64,000 bases of DNA from Thiobacillus sp. (GCA_016124745.1 WGNC01000007.1:1-64000), one strand, 5' to 3'. Shown: positions 30,396 to 39,529, counted from the first letter of the stretch. Numbers and translations: made by a program. The notes: generated by a model from the sequence alone, not told the origin.

Positions 30396-30807
30396 TGTTT
30401 ACTCCCGCGCGCGTGCATACGGGACAGGCCAGACTGCCGCTGGATGTCAGCGACTCATGCGATCACGGGTTGGGTTGGGTGAAACGGCATGGATGGTTGT
30501 CCTGTTCCTGGAGAGTGTCACCGGCAGGGCCGGGCGGTCTTTCCGGTTCCCGCCGCAGGCTGTGCCCTGGCGTGAACATATATTTCGTATGCTTGTGGTC
30601 GCGTCATTGATAACATCGCTGCTTTGCCGACTGGCGGGGCAGGTGGTTTCGACTGCCCGCAATATTGCGAAATTGCGGCAGGAATCCAGACGGGCCGGGC
30701 TGGCGGCGGCCGGTGAGCGTTTTAACCGGCGTGATCTCTAAAAATTATCCGGCTTGGTTGCCGGACAGAGGTCAGGCAAAACTCGGCCTGAACCGGCGGT
30801 AGTGTAT
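30396..30807. other. rne / rluC divergent intergenic region
   Basis: This 412-bp gene-free stretch should hold both promoters and the rne 5' leader. In E. coli that leader folds and is cleaved by RNase E for feedback control; here that is inferred from position only. A small perfect hairpin TCCGGC-TTGGTT-GCCGGA lies at 30748-30765, upstream of rluC. No convincing small ORF is present. Confidence 0.6.
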
Positions 30808-31773
30808 ATGAAAAAGAATGACTTAGAGAAAGAATCGGTCCGGCGCGTCAAGATTGACGACAGCGCAGAGGGCCAGCGCCTGGACAACTTTCTGATGGCG
30901 CGGCTCAAAGGCGTGCCGAAAAGCCGCATCTACAAGCTGGTGCGCGGCGGCGAAGTGCGCATCAATGGCGGCCGCGTCGAAGTCAGCTATCGGCTGCAGT
31001 TGGGCGATGAAGTGCGCATTCCGCCGGTGCGCATGGCCGCTCCCGTCATCACCCCGGCAACCCATTTGCCGCAGGGCGGGATCCGGCTGCTGCCCCACAT
31101 CCTGTTCCGCGACGACGCGCTGATTGCGCTGAACAAGCCGGCTGGCATGGCGGTGCATGGCGGCAGCGGCATTTCGCGCGGGGTGATCGAGCAGATGCGG
31201 CTGGAACTGCCGGAATGCCGCTACCTGGAACTGGTGCACCGGCTCGACCGCGAAACCTCGGGTGTCCTGCTGATCGCACTGAAGCGGCGTGCGCTGGTCG
31301 GGCTGCATGCCGCGATGCGCGAGGGCAGGATCGAAAAGCGCTATCTGACGCTGGTGGCCGGGCGCTGGCCGAATCCGGTGCAGCATGTGAAGCTGCCGCT
31401 GCACAAACGGGTCACCGACGACGGCGAAAAGCGCGTCACGGTGCGAGACGAAGGCCAGACCGCGCACACCATTTTCCGCCGCTTGCAAAGCTTCGAGGAT
31501 TTCACCCTGCTGGAAGCGGAACTGAAGACCGGGCGTACCCATCAGATTCGCGTGCATGCCTCGCATCTGGGTTTTCCGATTGCGGGCGACGACAAATACG
31601 GTGATTTCGAGCTCAACAAATCGTTGGCCAAACTGGGGCTCAAGCGCATGTTCCTGCATGCGGCCCAGCTCGTGTTCGAGCATCCCGTTTCGGGCGAACG
31701 CATGTTGATCGAAGCACCGCTACCTGATGATTTGGCTAGATTCCTGGATACCCTGAATGCCCAAGCAATTTGA
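30808..31773 (+). CDS. rluC: 23S rRNA pseudouridine synthase RluC
   Basis: The enzyme isomerises uridines in 23S rRNA (positions 955/2504/2580 in E. coli numbering for RluC). It has 321 aa: an N-terminal S4 RNA-binding domain (RLDNFLMARLKGVPKSRIYKLV...), then the RluA-type catalytic domain with VHRLDRETSGVLL carrying the nucleophilic aspartate, and ELKTGRTHQIRVH. I start at ATG 30808 (MKKNDLEKES), not the TTG at 30754. The divergent rne neighbour supports the RluC rather than RluD assignment. It overlaps the HAD gene by 17 bp. Confidence 0.92.
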   Translation: MKKNDLEKESVRRVKIDDSAEGQRLDNFLMARLKGVPKSRIYKLVRGGEVRINGGRVEVSYRLQLGDEVRIPPVRMAAPVITPATHLPQGGIRLLPHILFRDDALIALNKPAGMAVHGGSGISRGVIEQMRLELPECRYLELVHRLDRETSGVLLIALKRRALVGLHAAMREGRIEKRYLTLVAGRWPNPVQHVKLPLHKRVTDDGEKRVTVRDEGQTAHTIFRRLQSFEDFTLLEAELKTGRTHQIRVHASHLGFPIAGDDKYGDFELNKSLAKLGLKRMFLHAAQLVFEHPVSGERMLIEAPLPDDLARFLDTLNAQAI

Positions 31774-32413
31774 CCTGCTGATTTTCGACTGGGACGGCAC
31801 CCTGATGGATTCCGCCGGCGTGATCGTCGATTCGATCCAGCGCGCATGCGAGGATATCGGCCATCCCGTGCCGAGCGAGCGAGCCTCGCGCCAGATCATT
31901 GGCCTGGGATTGGTCCAGGCGCTGCAAACCCTGTTGCCCGATTTGCCGGAAGATGACTATCCGAAGCTGGTCGAGCGCTATCGCCACTATTATCTGGGCC
32001 GCGACGCCCATATCCCCCTGTTCGAGGGCGTGGCAAGTGGTATCCGGCAATTGCATGCGGAAGGATTCACGTTGGCCGTGGCGACCGGAAAGAGCCATCT
32101 TGGGCTCAGTCGCGCACTCGAAGCCAGCGGGCTCGGCCCCTGGTTCGCAGCCACGCGCTGCGCCGACCAGACGCATTCCAAGCCGCATCCGGCCATGGTG
32201 CTGGAACTGATCGACGAACTGGCAGCGGATCCGCAGCGGACACTGGTGATCGGGGACACCAGCCACGATCTCCTGATGGCGTCTAATGCCGGAGTCGCCA
32301 GCCTGGGCGTGACCTACGGCGCGCACGAAGCTGGTGACCTGCAGCCGCATGCGCCCCTGGCCCTGATGAACAGTTTTGCCGAGGTGCATGCATGGCTGGA
32401 CGTGAACGCCTGA
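31757..32413 (+). CDS. HAD-superfamily hydrolase (phosphoglycolate phosphatase-like)
   Basis: The product is a HAD-IA phosphatase of 218 aa. Motif I is IFDWDGTLMDS with nucleophile D11 and D13; the motif II region is VATGKSHLGLS; motif IV is VIGDTSHDLLMASNAG. A helical cap at about residues 17-85 is typical of Gph-like enzymes. The substrate is uncertain. It overlaps rluC upstream and the Rieske gene downstream (22 bp), so it is translationally linked to both. Confidence 0.85.
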   Translation: MPKQFDLLIFDWDGTLMDSAGVIVDSIQRACEDIGHPVPSERASRQIIGLGLVQALQTLLPDLPEDDYPKLVERYRHYYLGRDAHIPLFEGVASGIRQLHAEGFTLAVATGKSHLGLSRALEASGLGPWFAATRCADQTHSKPHPAMVLELIDELAADPQRTLVIGDTSHDLLMASNAGVASLGVTYGAHEAGDLQPHAPLALMNSFAEVHAWLDVNA

Positions 32414-32748
32414 TTTGCGCTGCAGGTGATCTGGCCGAACGGGGCAAAGGCATACGCTTCGAACTGGAATGCTCCGGCAAGCCGCAGCCGGCCTTCGTGG
32501 TGCGCTTCGACGGCCGGCCACATGGCTTTCTCAACCAGTGCGGCCACGTGCCGGTGGAACTCGACTGGCAGGAAGGCGAATTCTTCGACGACTCGCGGCT
32601 ATACTTGATCTGCTCCACCCACGGCGCGCTCTACCATCCGGCAAGCGGGCAATGTGTCGGCGGGCGCTGTGCCGGTCGCGGCCTGATCCCTGTTCCGGTC
32701 GTCGAGCGTGACGGCCATATTTTTGTGATGGAAGAATGCAATGAATGA
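32392..32748 (+). CDS. Rieske [2Fe-2S] protein
   Basis: The protein is a small soluble Rieske protein of 118 aa. Cluster ligands are C50 and H52 (QCGH) and C74 and H77 (ICSTH), with a long insertion between them and a CVGGRCAGRGLIP loop after. There is no membrane anchor or signal, so it is cytoplasmic and may act as a ferredoxin-like subunit. The redox partner is unknown. It overlaps the HAD and SppA genes, a neighbourhood typical of betaproteobacteria. Confidence 0.88.
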   Translation: MAGRERLICAAGDLAERGKGIRFELECSGKPQPAFVVRFDGRPHGFLNQCGHVPVELDWQEGEFFDDSRLYLICSTHGALYHPASGQCVGGRCAGRGLIPVPVVERDGHIFVMEECNE

Positions 32749-33694
32749 GCAAGAAAAACCCGCCCCGGCGAACTGGGAACGCGAGGTGCTGGAGAAACTG
32801 GCACTGTCGGCGATCCAGGAGCAACGCCGCAGCCGCCACTGGAGCATCCTGTTCAAGACCCTCGGATTTCTGTATCTGTTCATCGTGCTGTTCATGGTGG
32901 CCGACTGGTTCGGCTCGGACGGCGTCTCCATCCCCAAGGCCCACACCGCACTGATCGATCTGCAGGGCGTGATCGCGGCCGACGCGACCAGTGCCGATTC
33001 GATCATCGGCAGCCTGCAGGGGGCGTTCGAGGACAAGAAAACCAAAGGCGTGATCCTGCGCATCAACAGTCCCGGCGGCAGCCCGGTGCAGGCCGGTCAG
33101 ATCTATGACGAGATCCGGCGACTGCGCGCGCTGCATCCGAAGATTCCGCTGTATGCCGTGGTGGACGACATCTGTGCCTCGGGCGGCTACTACGTCGCCG
33201 CCAGTGCCGACAAGATTTTCGTCGACAAGGCCAGCATCGTCGGTTCCATCGGCGTATTGATGGACGGTTTCGGTTTTACCGGAACCATGCAGAAACTCGG
33301 TGTCGACCGCCGCCTGCTTACCGCGGGCGACAACAAGGGCTTTCTCGATCCGTTTTCACCGGTCGATCCCAAGCAGGAAGCCTATGCGAGGCAGATGCTC
33401 GAGGAGATCCATGGCCAGTTCATCGGGGTGGTCCGGCAGGGTCGTGGCAAGCGCCTGAAGGAAACCCCCGACATGTTCAGCGGCCTGGTATGGAGCGGCG
33501 AGAAGAGCATCCAGCTCGGTCTGGCAGACGGTCTGGGCAACCTTGAGTCGGTTGCGCGCGACGTCATCAAGGCCGAAGACATTGTCGACTACTCGCAGCA
33601 GGAAAGCCTGGCCGAGCGCCTGATCGGCCGCCTGGGAGTGACCATGGCCAAGGCCTGGGCTCCGTTCGAGAAAGCGGGCGTGGTGTTGCGGTGA
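32741..33694 (+). CDS. signal peptide peptidase SppA-type S49 protease
   Basis: This is a membrane-anchored serine protease of 317 aa in the short S49 class. One transmembrane helix lies near residues 43-62 (TLGFLYLFIVLFMVADW). The catalytic serine is in DDICASGGYYVA, and the lysine base may be in ASADKIFVDKAS. GSIGVLMDGFGF is also typical. It degrades cleaved signal peptides or membrane protein fragments. The first codons overlap the Rieske gene by 8 bp; its stop overlaps the GTG start of rof. Confidence 0.9.
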   Translation: MNEQEKPAPANWEREVLEKLALSAIQEQRRSRHWSILFKTLGFLYLFIVLFMVADWFGSDGVSIPKAHTALIDLQGVIAADATSADSIIGSLQGAFEDKKTKGVILRINSPGGSPVQAGQIYDEIRRLRALHPKIPLYAVVDDICASGGYYVAASADKIFVDKASIVGSIGVLMDGFGFTGTMQKLGVDRRLLTAGDNKGFLDPFSPVDPKQEAYARQMLEEIHGQFIGVVRQGRGKRLKETPDMFSGLVWSGEKSIQLGLADGLGNLESVARDVIKAEDIVDYSQQESLAERLIGRLGVTMAKAWAPFEKAGVVLR

Positions 33695-33912
33695 GCGATT
33701 ATCAGCCGATTGCCTGTTCCGATCACGAGCGTCTGGAGTTCGGCGCGCTGACGCGGCAATGGCTGGACGTCGACGTGACGGCTGGCGATCAGGCCGGCTT
33801 TCGGCACCTGTTGCCGCTGGATGTGTACACACGCGACGGCGCGGAGTGGCTGGTGGCGCAGACGGAGTCTGGCGAACAGCTGACGCTGCGGCTCGACTGG
33901 CTGAAATTTTGA
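33691..33912 (+). CDS. rof: Rho-binding antiterminator Rof-like protein
   Basis: The protein is 73 aa. The opening SDYQPIACSDHERLE matches the Rof family signature (YQPI-C-D--D-LE), and the remainder is a small Sm-like beta fold (VYTRDGAEWLVAQTESGEQLTLRLDWLKF). Rof binds Rho and blocks its RNA-binding site, reducing Rho-dependent termination. The GTG start overlaps the sppA stop (GTGA), so it is made only with the operon. Convergent with the methyltransferase, 4 bp away. Confidence 0.8.
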   Translation: MSDYQPIACSDHERLEFGALTRQWLDVDVTAGDQAGFRHLLPLDVYTRDGAEWLVAQTESGEQLTLRLDWLKF

Positions 33913-33916
33913 ATAT

Positions 33917-34618
33917 CTAGACGCCGATCCCGAACACCACCAGCTTGTCCCTGACGGCGTCGGTGCACCCGCGCCAGCCTTTCGCGCTGCGGGTTTGAAC
34001 CAGCTGGCCGGGCAGGCTGAGATCGGCGCCGACGCTGATCGTGGAGTCTGGAGAAAGCGCAGTGGCCAGCGCGTCCAACAGCGCCGCGCTGCGATAGGGC
34101 GTTTCGATGAACAGCTGGGTGGCGCGGTCGCGGCGAGCGGCTTTTTCAAGTTCGCGTATCTTCTGGCCACGTTCGGGTTCCCTGGCAGGCAGATAGCCGT
34201 GAAAGGCGAAGCGCTGCCCGCCCAGACCCGAGGCCATCAGCGCCAGCAAAATCGACGATGGGCCGATCAGCGGAACCACCGGAATGTTTTCGCGATGTGC
34301 GGCCATGACCAGCGCTGAACCGGGGTCGGCCACGGCGGGGCAGCCCGCCTCGGACAGCAGGCCGACGTCGTGTCCGGCCTTGAGCGGCGCCAGCAGCAGC
34401 GGGATGGCGGCGGCCGGCGTGTGTTCGTTGAGTTCCTCGATCTGCAGCGACTGGATCGGCAGCGGATGGCCCATGGCTTTCAGATGCGCGCGGGCGGTCT
34501 TGGCGCGTTCGACGACGAAGTGGTCGAGACGGCGTGCGACCGCGAGGGTGTCCAAAGGCAGGCAGGTGTCCGGGCTGACGGGGCCCAGCGGGACCGGGAT
34601 CAGGTAGAGGGTGGCCAC
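33917..34618 (-). CDS. SAM-dependent methyltransferase, RsmI-like (tetrapyrrole methylase family)
   Basis: The enzyme is 233 aa. It shows the tetrapyrrole/RsmI methylase fold: TLYLIPVPLGP at the start, LLSEAGCPAVADPGSALV as the SAM loop, VVPLIGPSSILLALMASGL, and FHGYLPARE. RsmI itself 2'-O-methylates C1402 of 16S rRNA; this paralogous group is shorter and has no firmly known target. It is the last gene in the minus-strand set with maf and the carboxylase genes, 6 bp from maf. Confidence 0.8.
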   Translation of the reverse strand: MATLYLIPVPLGPVSPDTCLPLDTLAVARRLDHFVVERAKTARAHLKAMGHPLPIQSLQIEELNEHTPAAAIPLLLAPLKAGHDVGLLSEAGCPAVADPGSALVMAAHRENIPVVPLIGPSSILLALMASGLGGQRFAFHGYLPAREPERGQKIRELEKAARRDRATQLFIETPYRSAALLDALATALSPDSTISVGADLSLPGQLVQTRSAKGWRGCTDAVRDKLVVFGIGV

Positions 34619-34624
34619 GTCAGA

Positions 34625-35215
34625 TCAAGTCGGGCGCCATGTCAGGACATCCACGTCCTCGTTGGCGAGCATTTCGGTCAGCACCATGAGCGGCAGGCCG
34701 ATCAGCGCGGTGGGGTCGGGGCTGTCCATGCGTTTCATCAGCGCGATGCCGAGCGACTCGCTCTTGGCTGATCCGGCGCAATCGTAGGGCTGCTCCTTGT
34801 TCAGATAAGCCGTGATTTGCGCGTCGGTGAGCGGGCGGATGTGCACCACGGTCGGCACGTCGCGCGTCTGGGCGTGGCCGGTACGGCTGTTCAGAAGCGT
34901 CAGCGCGGTATGAAAGACCATTGCCTTGCCCTGCATTCTCTTGAGTTGGGCAAAGGCGCTGTCGAAGTTGCCGGGCTTGCCGAGTTGTTCGCTGTCCAGC
35001 ATCAGGACCTGATCGGAGCCGATGATGAGGGCGTCGGGATGGCTTGCGGCGGCAGCCTGCGCCTTCAGCACCGACAGGCGCAGCGCGGTGGCCGAAGGCG
35101 TCTCGTTCGGCAGCGGCGTTTCGTCGACATCGGGTGCAAGCGTCTCGAACGGGATATGCAGGCGCGACAACAGATCGCGGCGGTAGCGCGAGGTGGAGGC
35201 GAGCACCAGTTTCAT
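34625..35215 (-). CDS. Maf-family nucleoside triphosphate pyrophosphatase (YceF type)
   Basis: The enzyme is 196 aa and hydrolyses non-canonical or methylated nucleotides. The signature is LVLASTSRYRRDLL, with DVDETPLPNETPSA and IIGSDQVLMLD. These fit the YceF (7-methyl-GTP) subgroup more than the dTTP/UTP group, and association with the rpmF-fab region supports it. The start ATG overlaps the carboxylase stop by 4 bp. Confidence 0.88.
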   Translation of the reverse strand: MKLVLASTSRYRRDLLSRLHIPFETLAPDVDETPLPNETPSATALRLSVLKAQAAAASHPDALIIGSDQVLMLDSEQLGKPGNFDSAFAQLKRMQGKAMVFHTALTLLNSRTGHAQTRDVPTVVHIRPLTDAQITAYLNKEQPYDCAGSAKSESLGIALMKRMDSPDPTALIGLPLMVLTEMLANEDVDVLTWRPT

Positions 35216-37059
35216 TCGGGCTGGATCTCGACCAGTGCCATGTCGGGCGTCACCGCATCGCCCTTTTTCGCGAAAATGCTGATGACGACGCCAGAGATCG
35301 GCGCCTGAACCTCGTTCTCCATTTTCATCGCCTCGATCACCAGCACGCCGTCGCCGGCCTTGACGCTCTGGCCGATGCTGACCAGCACATCGACGATGGT
35401 GCCCGGCATGGCGGCGGTGACGTGGCCCGGATGGCTGGGGCGGGGTTTCTGGCCGGCCGCGCTCGGCGCAGCGGCAGTCTTGCGCGGCGTGCTGTCGCTC
35501 CCTGCGGATACGGCAACCTCATTGAGGGGTTCGACCAGCACTTCTTCCGTGACGCCGTCGATCGACACGAAATAGGGACGCTGGGCTGCATCGCTGCGGC
35601 CGCTGCCGGACAGCTTGATGTGGTAGGTCTCGCCGTGCAGCGTGATCTTGAATTCGTCGGCGGCATAGCGCGGCGCGCTGGCCTGCTCGGCGTTGCCCGG
35701 CGGCAACAGCGCTTCCGGCTTGAGGCTGCCGGCCGCGCGTTCCTGCAGCCAGGTTTTACCGATTTCGGGGAACATGGCGTAGGTCAGCACATCCTCGTCG
35801 GATTTGGCCAGCCCTTCGATCTCGCCGCGCAGTTTGTCGAGTTCGTCGCCCAGCAGGTCGGCCGGGCGGCAGGTGGTGACGTCGAGGTCGCCGATGGCGA
35901 TCTTGCGCACTTCCTCGTTGATATGCCCCGGAGCCTGTCCATAGCGGCCCTGCAGGTAGAGCTTCACTTCGTTGGTGACCGACTTGTAGCGGGCGCCGGT
36001 CAGGACGTTGAGCGCAGCCTGGGTGCCGACGATCTGCGAGGTGGGCGTAACCAGCGGCGGGTAGCCCAGGTCCTGGCGCACGCGCGGGATTTCGTCGAGC
36101 ACGGCGTCCATTTTGTCGATCGCACCCTGCTCCTTCATCTGGTTGGCGAGGTTGGAAATCATGCCGCCCGGTACCTGGTTGATCAGCACGCGGGTGTCGG
36201 TACCGGTAAACGCTGACTCGAACTGCCAGTATTTCTTGCGAACATCCTTGAAATAGGCCGAAATTTCCTCGATCAGCGGCAGCGAAAGTCCGGTGTCGTA
36301 GGCGGTGCCGGCAAGCGCGGCGACCAGGCTCTGCGTGGTGGGATGGCTGGCGCCTTCGGCAAATGCGCCAACACAGGTGTCGATGATGGTCGCGCCGGCT
36401 TCAACTGCCTTCAGGTGAGTCATGTGCGACAGGCCCGAGGTGGCATGGCTGTGGGTGTGAATGGGCAGGTGAGTGGCCTCGCGGATCGCGCATACCAGGT
36501 CATACGCGGTGTAGGGCGTGAGCAGGCCCGCCATGTCCTTGATCGCGATGGTGTCGCAGCCCATTTCGGTCAGACCCTTGGCAAGTTTGACGAAGTGCGG
36601 GATGTCGTGCACCGGGCTGGTGGTGTAGCAGACGGTGCCTTCGGCATGCTTGCCGGCGGCTTTCACGGCTTCGATCGACACGCGCAGATTGCGCAGGTCG
36701 TTCATCGCATCGAACACGCGGAACACGTCGACGCCGTTGTCGGCCGATTTCTGCACGAAAGCGCGCACCACGTCGTCGGAGTAATTGCGGTAGCCGAGCA
36801 GGTTCTGGCCGCGCAGCAGCATCTGGATGCGCGTGTTGGGCAGCGCCTTGCGCAATTTCCGTAGACGTTCCCAAGGGTCTTCACGCAAAAAGCGAACGCA
36901 GGCATCGAAGGTGGCGCCGCCCCAGGCTTCCAGCGACCAGAAACCGACCTGGTCGAGCTTGCCGCAGATCGGCAGCATGTCGGCGGTTTGCATGCGGGTG
37001 GCGATGAGCGACTGGTGGCCGTCGCGCAGAACCAGATCGGTGATATGTACTTTTGCCAT
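35212..37059 (-). CDS. pyruvate carboxylase subunit B / oxaloacetate decarboxylase alpha-type
   Basis: The protein is 615 aa. It has an N-terminal carboxyltransferase TIM barrel (LVLRDGHQSLIATRMQT; DTIAIKDMAG), a PYC/OADA middle domain, a flexible Ala/Pro linker and a C-terminal biotinyl domain (EAMKMENEV, biotin lysine near 580). With the biotin carboxylase encoded 272 bp upstream it can form a two-subunit pyruvate carboxylase making oxaloacetate. The alternative is a decarboxylase pump, but no OadB/OadG genes are near, so carboxylase is favoured. Confidence 0.85.
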   Translation of the reverse strand: MAKVHITDLVLRDGHQSLIATRMQTADMLPICGKLDQVGFWSLEAWGGATFDACVRFLREDPWERLRKLRKALPNTRIQMLLRGQNLLGYRNYSDDVVRAFVQKSADNGVDVFRVFDAMNDLRNLRVSIEAVKAAGKHAEGTVCYTTSPVHDIPHFVKLAKGLTEMGCDTIAIKDMAGLLTPYTAYDLVCAIREATHLPIHTHSHATSGLSHMTHLKAVEAGATIIDTCVGAFAEGASHPTTQSLVAALAGTAYDTGLSLPLIEEISAYFKDVRKKYWQFESAFTGTDTRVLINQVPGGMISNLANQMKEQGAIDKMDAVLDEIPRVRQDLGYPPLVTPTSQIVGTQAALNVLTGARYKSVTNEVKLYLQGRYGQAPGHINEEVRKIAIGDLDVTTCRPADLLGDELDKLRGEIEGLAKSDEDVLTYAMFPEIGKTWLQERAAGSLKPEALLPPGNAEQASAPRYAADEFKITLHGETYHIKLSGSGRSDAAQRPYFVSIDGVTEEVLVEPLNEVAVSAGSDSTPRKTAAAPSAAGQKPRPSHPGHVTAAMPGTIVDVLVSIGQSVKAGDGVLVIEAMKMENEVQAPISGVVISIFAKKGDAVTPDMALVEIQPE

Positions 37060-37076
37060 GATTAGGGCGTGTCAAC

Positions 37077-37320
37077 CTTCATTTCACCTCTGCGACGGGG
37101 GCAATTTGGGATGCAGCCCGCGAAGCAAGACGCGAAGTGGTGCAAGTCACCATGAGTGGCTTGCGACAAAGGGGGGCGCCCAAATCGCCCCCGTCCCGGA
37201 CGGTTGCCGCGAGAAAAACGCCGCTGCGGCGTTGCAAGGCCTGCGGATGGAATGACCATTCGCTGCACCTTGCGCGTGGCATCCATCGCTTTTTCGCGGC
37301 GAGGCAGGCGTGAAATGAAG
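37077..37320. repeat. structured spacer with 11-bp terminal inverted repeats
   Basis: CTTCATTTCAC (37077-37087) and GTGAAATGAAG (37310-37320) are exact reverse complements bounding 244 bp between the two carboxylase genes. Inside, GGGGGCAATTTGGG pairs with CCCAAATCGCCCCC, and AACGCCGCTGCGGCGTT is a near-perfect palindrome. The layout resembles a small non-coding mobile element or a large folded leader. It lies in the transcript joining the two subunit genes. Confidence 0.55.
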
Positions 37321-37331
37321 CTTGCCACGTC

Positions 37332-38750
37332 CTATAAACCCTGATGTGCTGCGATGGCGGCTGCGATGGCGGCGGCCATCACTTCCGGCGGCTTTTTCTC
37401 GGTGTACTGGGTGAGTTCGGGATGTTCGTCAACAAAACTGGTGTTGAAACGTCCACTGCGGAACTCGGAATTCTTGAGAATCTCCTGGTAATAGGGAATC
37501 GTGGTCTTCACGCCATACACCAGCATGTCGGCCAGGGCACGTCGGCCTCGCTCGACGGCGGACTCCCAGGTCAGATTCCATACCGTGAGCTTGGCGCACA
37601 TGGAATCGAAATAGGGCGGAATGACGTAATCGGTGTAAATCGCCGCGTCCACCCGCACACCTGGGCCGCCCGGCGAGTAATAACGGGTGATGCGGCCGAG
37701 GCTGGGCAAAAACTCGTTTTTGGGGTCCTCGGCGTTGACGCGGAATTCGATGGCAAAGCCGCGATACTTGATCTCGTCCTGCTTGTATTGCAGCGGCAGG
37801 CCGGAGGCGATGCGGATCTGTTCCTGAACGATGTCGACGCCGGTTATGGTCTCGGTGATCGGGTGCTCGACCTGCAGCCGGGTGTTCATCTCCATGAAGT
37901 AGAACTGGTTGTCGGAATCGAGCAGAAATTCGACCGTGCCTGCATTCACGTAGCCGACTGCCTTGGCAGCACGTACCGCCAGTTTTCCGATGTATTGCCG
38001 CTGCGCTTCGGTCAACTGGGGGGATGGGGCAATTTCGATCAGTTTCTGGTTGCGTCGCTGGATCGAGCAGTCGCGCTCGAACAGGTGAATGACGTTGCCC
38101 TGGTTGTCGCCGAGGACTTGCACCTCGATGTGCTTGGGGCGCACCACGCACTTTTCGACAAACACCTCGGGTTTGCCGAAGGCCTTGCTGGCCTCCGATA
38201 CCACGCGGTCATAATTTTTAAGCAGTTCAGCTTCGTTGTCGCAGCGCCGGATGCCGCGCCCGCCACCGCCATTTGTCGCTTTCAACATCACCGGGTAGCC
38301 GATTTTATTGGCCAGCGTGCGTGCTTCCTCGACGTTTTCCAGATTGTGGTCCGAGCCGGGCGTAACCGGGATGCCCGCTGCGATCATCGCGTTGCGCGCC
38401 AGGATCTTGTCTCCCATCTTGCGAATCACGTCGGGCGAGGGGCCGATGAAGCGGATGCCGCGGCGTGCGCAAATGGTCGCCAGATCGGGGTTCTCGGACA
38501 GAAAGCCGTAACCCGGATGGAGCGCATCGCAACCGGAAGCCGCCGCGAGGTTGACCAGTGTATGGGCGTTCAGATAACCGAGGATGGGATCCTTGCCGAT
38601 GTGGTAGGCCTCGTCGGCTTTCTTCACGTGGAGCGCATGGCGGTCGGCGTCCGTATAGATGGCAACCGACTTGATGCCGAGTTCGGCGCAGGCCCGTACG
38701 ATGCGCACGGCAATCTCGCCCCGGTTGGCGACCAGTATTTTCTTAAGCAT
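37332..38750 (-). CDS. biotin carboxylase subunit (pyruvate carboxylase subunit A type)
   Basis: The enzyme is ATP-dependent, 472 aa, and carboxylates biotin on the partner subunit. It shows MLKKILVANRGEIAVRI at the start, the glycine-rich ATP loop KATNGGGGRGIRR, MEMNTRLQVEHPITE and the C-terminal biotin carboxylase domain. I use ATG 38750; GTG 38756 is possible. The adjacent carboxyltransferase makes a pyruvate carboxylase the best reading, as against an AccC that would sit beside accB. Confidence 0.88.
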   Translation of the reverse strand: MLKKILVANRGEIAVRIVRACAELGIKSVAIYTDADRHALHVKKADEAYHIGKDPILGYLNAHTLVNLAAASGCDALHPGYGFLSENPDLATICARRGIRFIGPSPDVIRKMGDKILARNAMIAAGIPVTPGSDHNLENVEEARTLANKIGYPVMLKATNGGGGRGIRRCDNEAELLKNYDRVVSEASKAFGKPEVFVEKCVVRPKHIEVQVLGDNQGNVIHLFERDCSIQRRNQKLIEIAPSPQLTEAQRQYIGKLAVRAAKAVGYVNAGTVEFLLDSDNQFYFMEMNTRLQVEHPITETITGVDIVQEQIRIASGLPLQYKQDEIKYRGFAIEFRVNAEDPKNEFLPSLGRITRYYSPGGPGVRVDAAIYTDYVIPPYFDSMCAKLTVWNLTWESAVERGRRALADMLVYGVKTTIPYYQEILKNSEFRSGRFNTSFVDEHPELTQYTEKKPPEVMAAAIAAAIAAHQGL

Positions 38751-38869
38751 GGTCACCGTTTCTTTGACAAAAATAACGACAAATCATATCATTGCGGGCT
38801 AATGTTTAACCGGGTGCGTCATCTTGACCCTGTGCGCGTCGCCCCTGCCCGCCGAAATCCGGCTACGCC

Positions 38870-39289
38870 ATGCTTCAGCCTGTTGTAGTTGACCCTCGGC
38901 GTTTTTGCAGGGATTCGCGGACTTGGGATGCCCAGTCGAATGTGGCTGAGTTCCCGCGTCTCGCTCACGAATTTACGCAAGGCGCACTGTTCTGTCGAGT
39001 CACGGGCAATACGGACCAGCGCGGCGGGTTGTTTTTGCAGGTGTCGGTGCAGGGCAAGGTGGGGCTGGTTTGCCAGCGTTGCCTGGGTGAAATGCGGCAT
39101 TCGGTCGAAATCGCGCGGGTGCTGCACCTGGCGCGCAACGAGGCTGAACTGGAACGCCTGGAGGCGCAGCCCGACAGCGATGCGATTCTGGTTGGCGAGA
39201 CGGTCGACCTTGTCGACCTGGTTGAGGATGAAGTGTTGTTGAGCCTGCCGCTGGCGGCCAAGCATGCAGAAGGTGAATGCCCCGCTTGA
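38870..39289 (+). CDS. yceD: YceD/DUF177 family protein
   Basis: The protein is 139 aa, conserved next to rpmF throughout bacteria. The family signature CQRCL (VGLVCQRCLGEM) and the acidic DLVDLVEDEVLLSLPL stretch are present. In bacteria and plastids it is linked to 23S rRNA accumulation or processing. It heads the rpmF-plsX-fab cluster, 60 bp ahead of rpmF. Confidence 0.9.
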   Translation: MLQPVVVDPRRFCRDSRTWDAQSNVAEFPRLAHEFTQGALFCRVTGNTDQRGGLFLQVSVQGKVGLVCQRCLGEMRHSVEIARVLHLARNEAELERLEAQPDSDAILVGETVDLVDLVEDEVLLSLPLAAKHAEGECPA

Positions 39290-39349
39290 CGGGAGCAGTG
39301 ATTTACGGGTGCCAAGTCATTGGCACCCCGATTTTTTAAGGAGCAAGAA

Positions 39350-39529
39350 ATGGCAGTCCAGCAGAACAAAAAGTCCCCGTCCAAGCGTGGCATGCACCGC
39401 TCGCACGATTTTCTGACCAACCCGCCGCTGGCCGTCGAACCGACCACGGGCGAAGCACACCTGCGCCACCACATCAGCCCCAACGGCTTTTACCGTGGCC
39501 GCAAAGTCGTCAAGGCCAAAGGCGAGTAA
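39350..39529 (+). CDS. rpmF: 50S ribosomal protein L32
   Basis: This is a ribosomal protein of the large subunit, 59 aa. [20 protein letters not shown] is the standard start; ATG 39350 follows AAGGAG. The zinc-ribbon cysteines of some L32 proteins are absent, so this is the cysteine-less form. It links ribosome and lipid synthesis through the shared operon with plsX. Confidence 0.97.
   Translation: MAVQQNKKSPSKRGMHRSHDFLTNPPLAVEPTTGEAHLRHHISPNGFYRGRKVVKAKGE

Noticed and set aside
28191-30482. 763-aa plus-strand ORF over rne
   Set aside because: Antisense to RNase E; no recognisable motifs.
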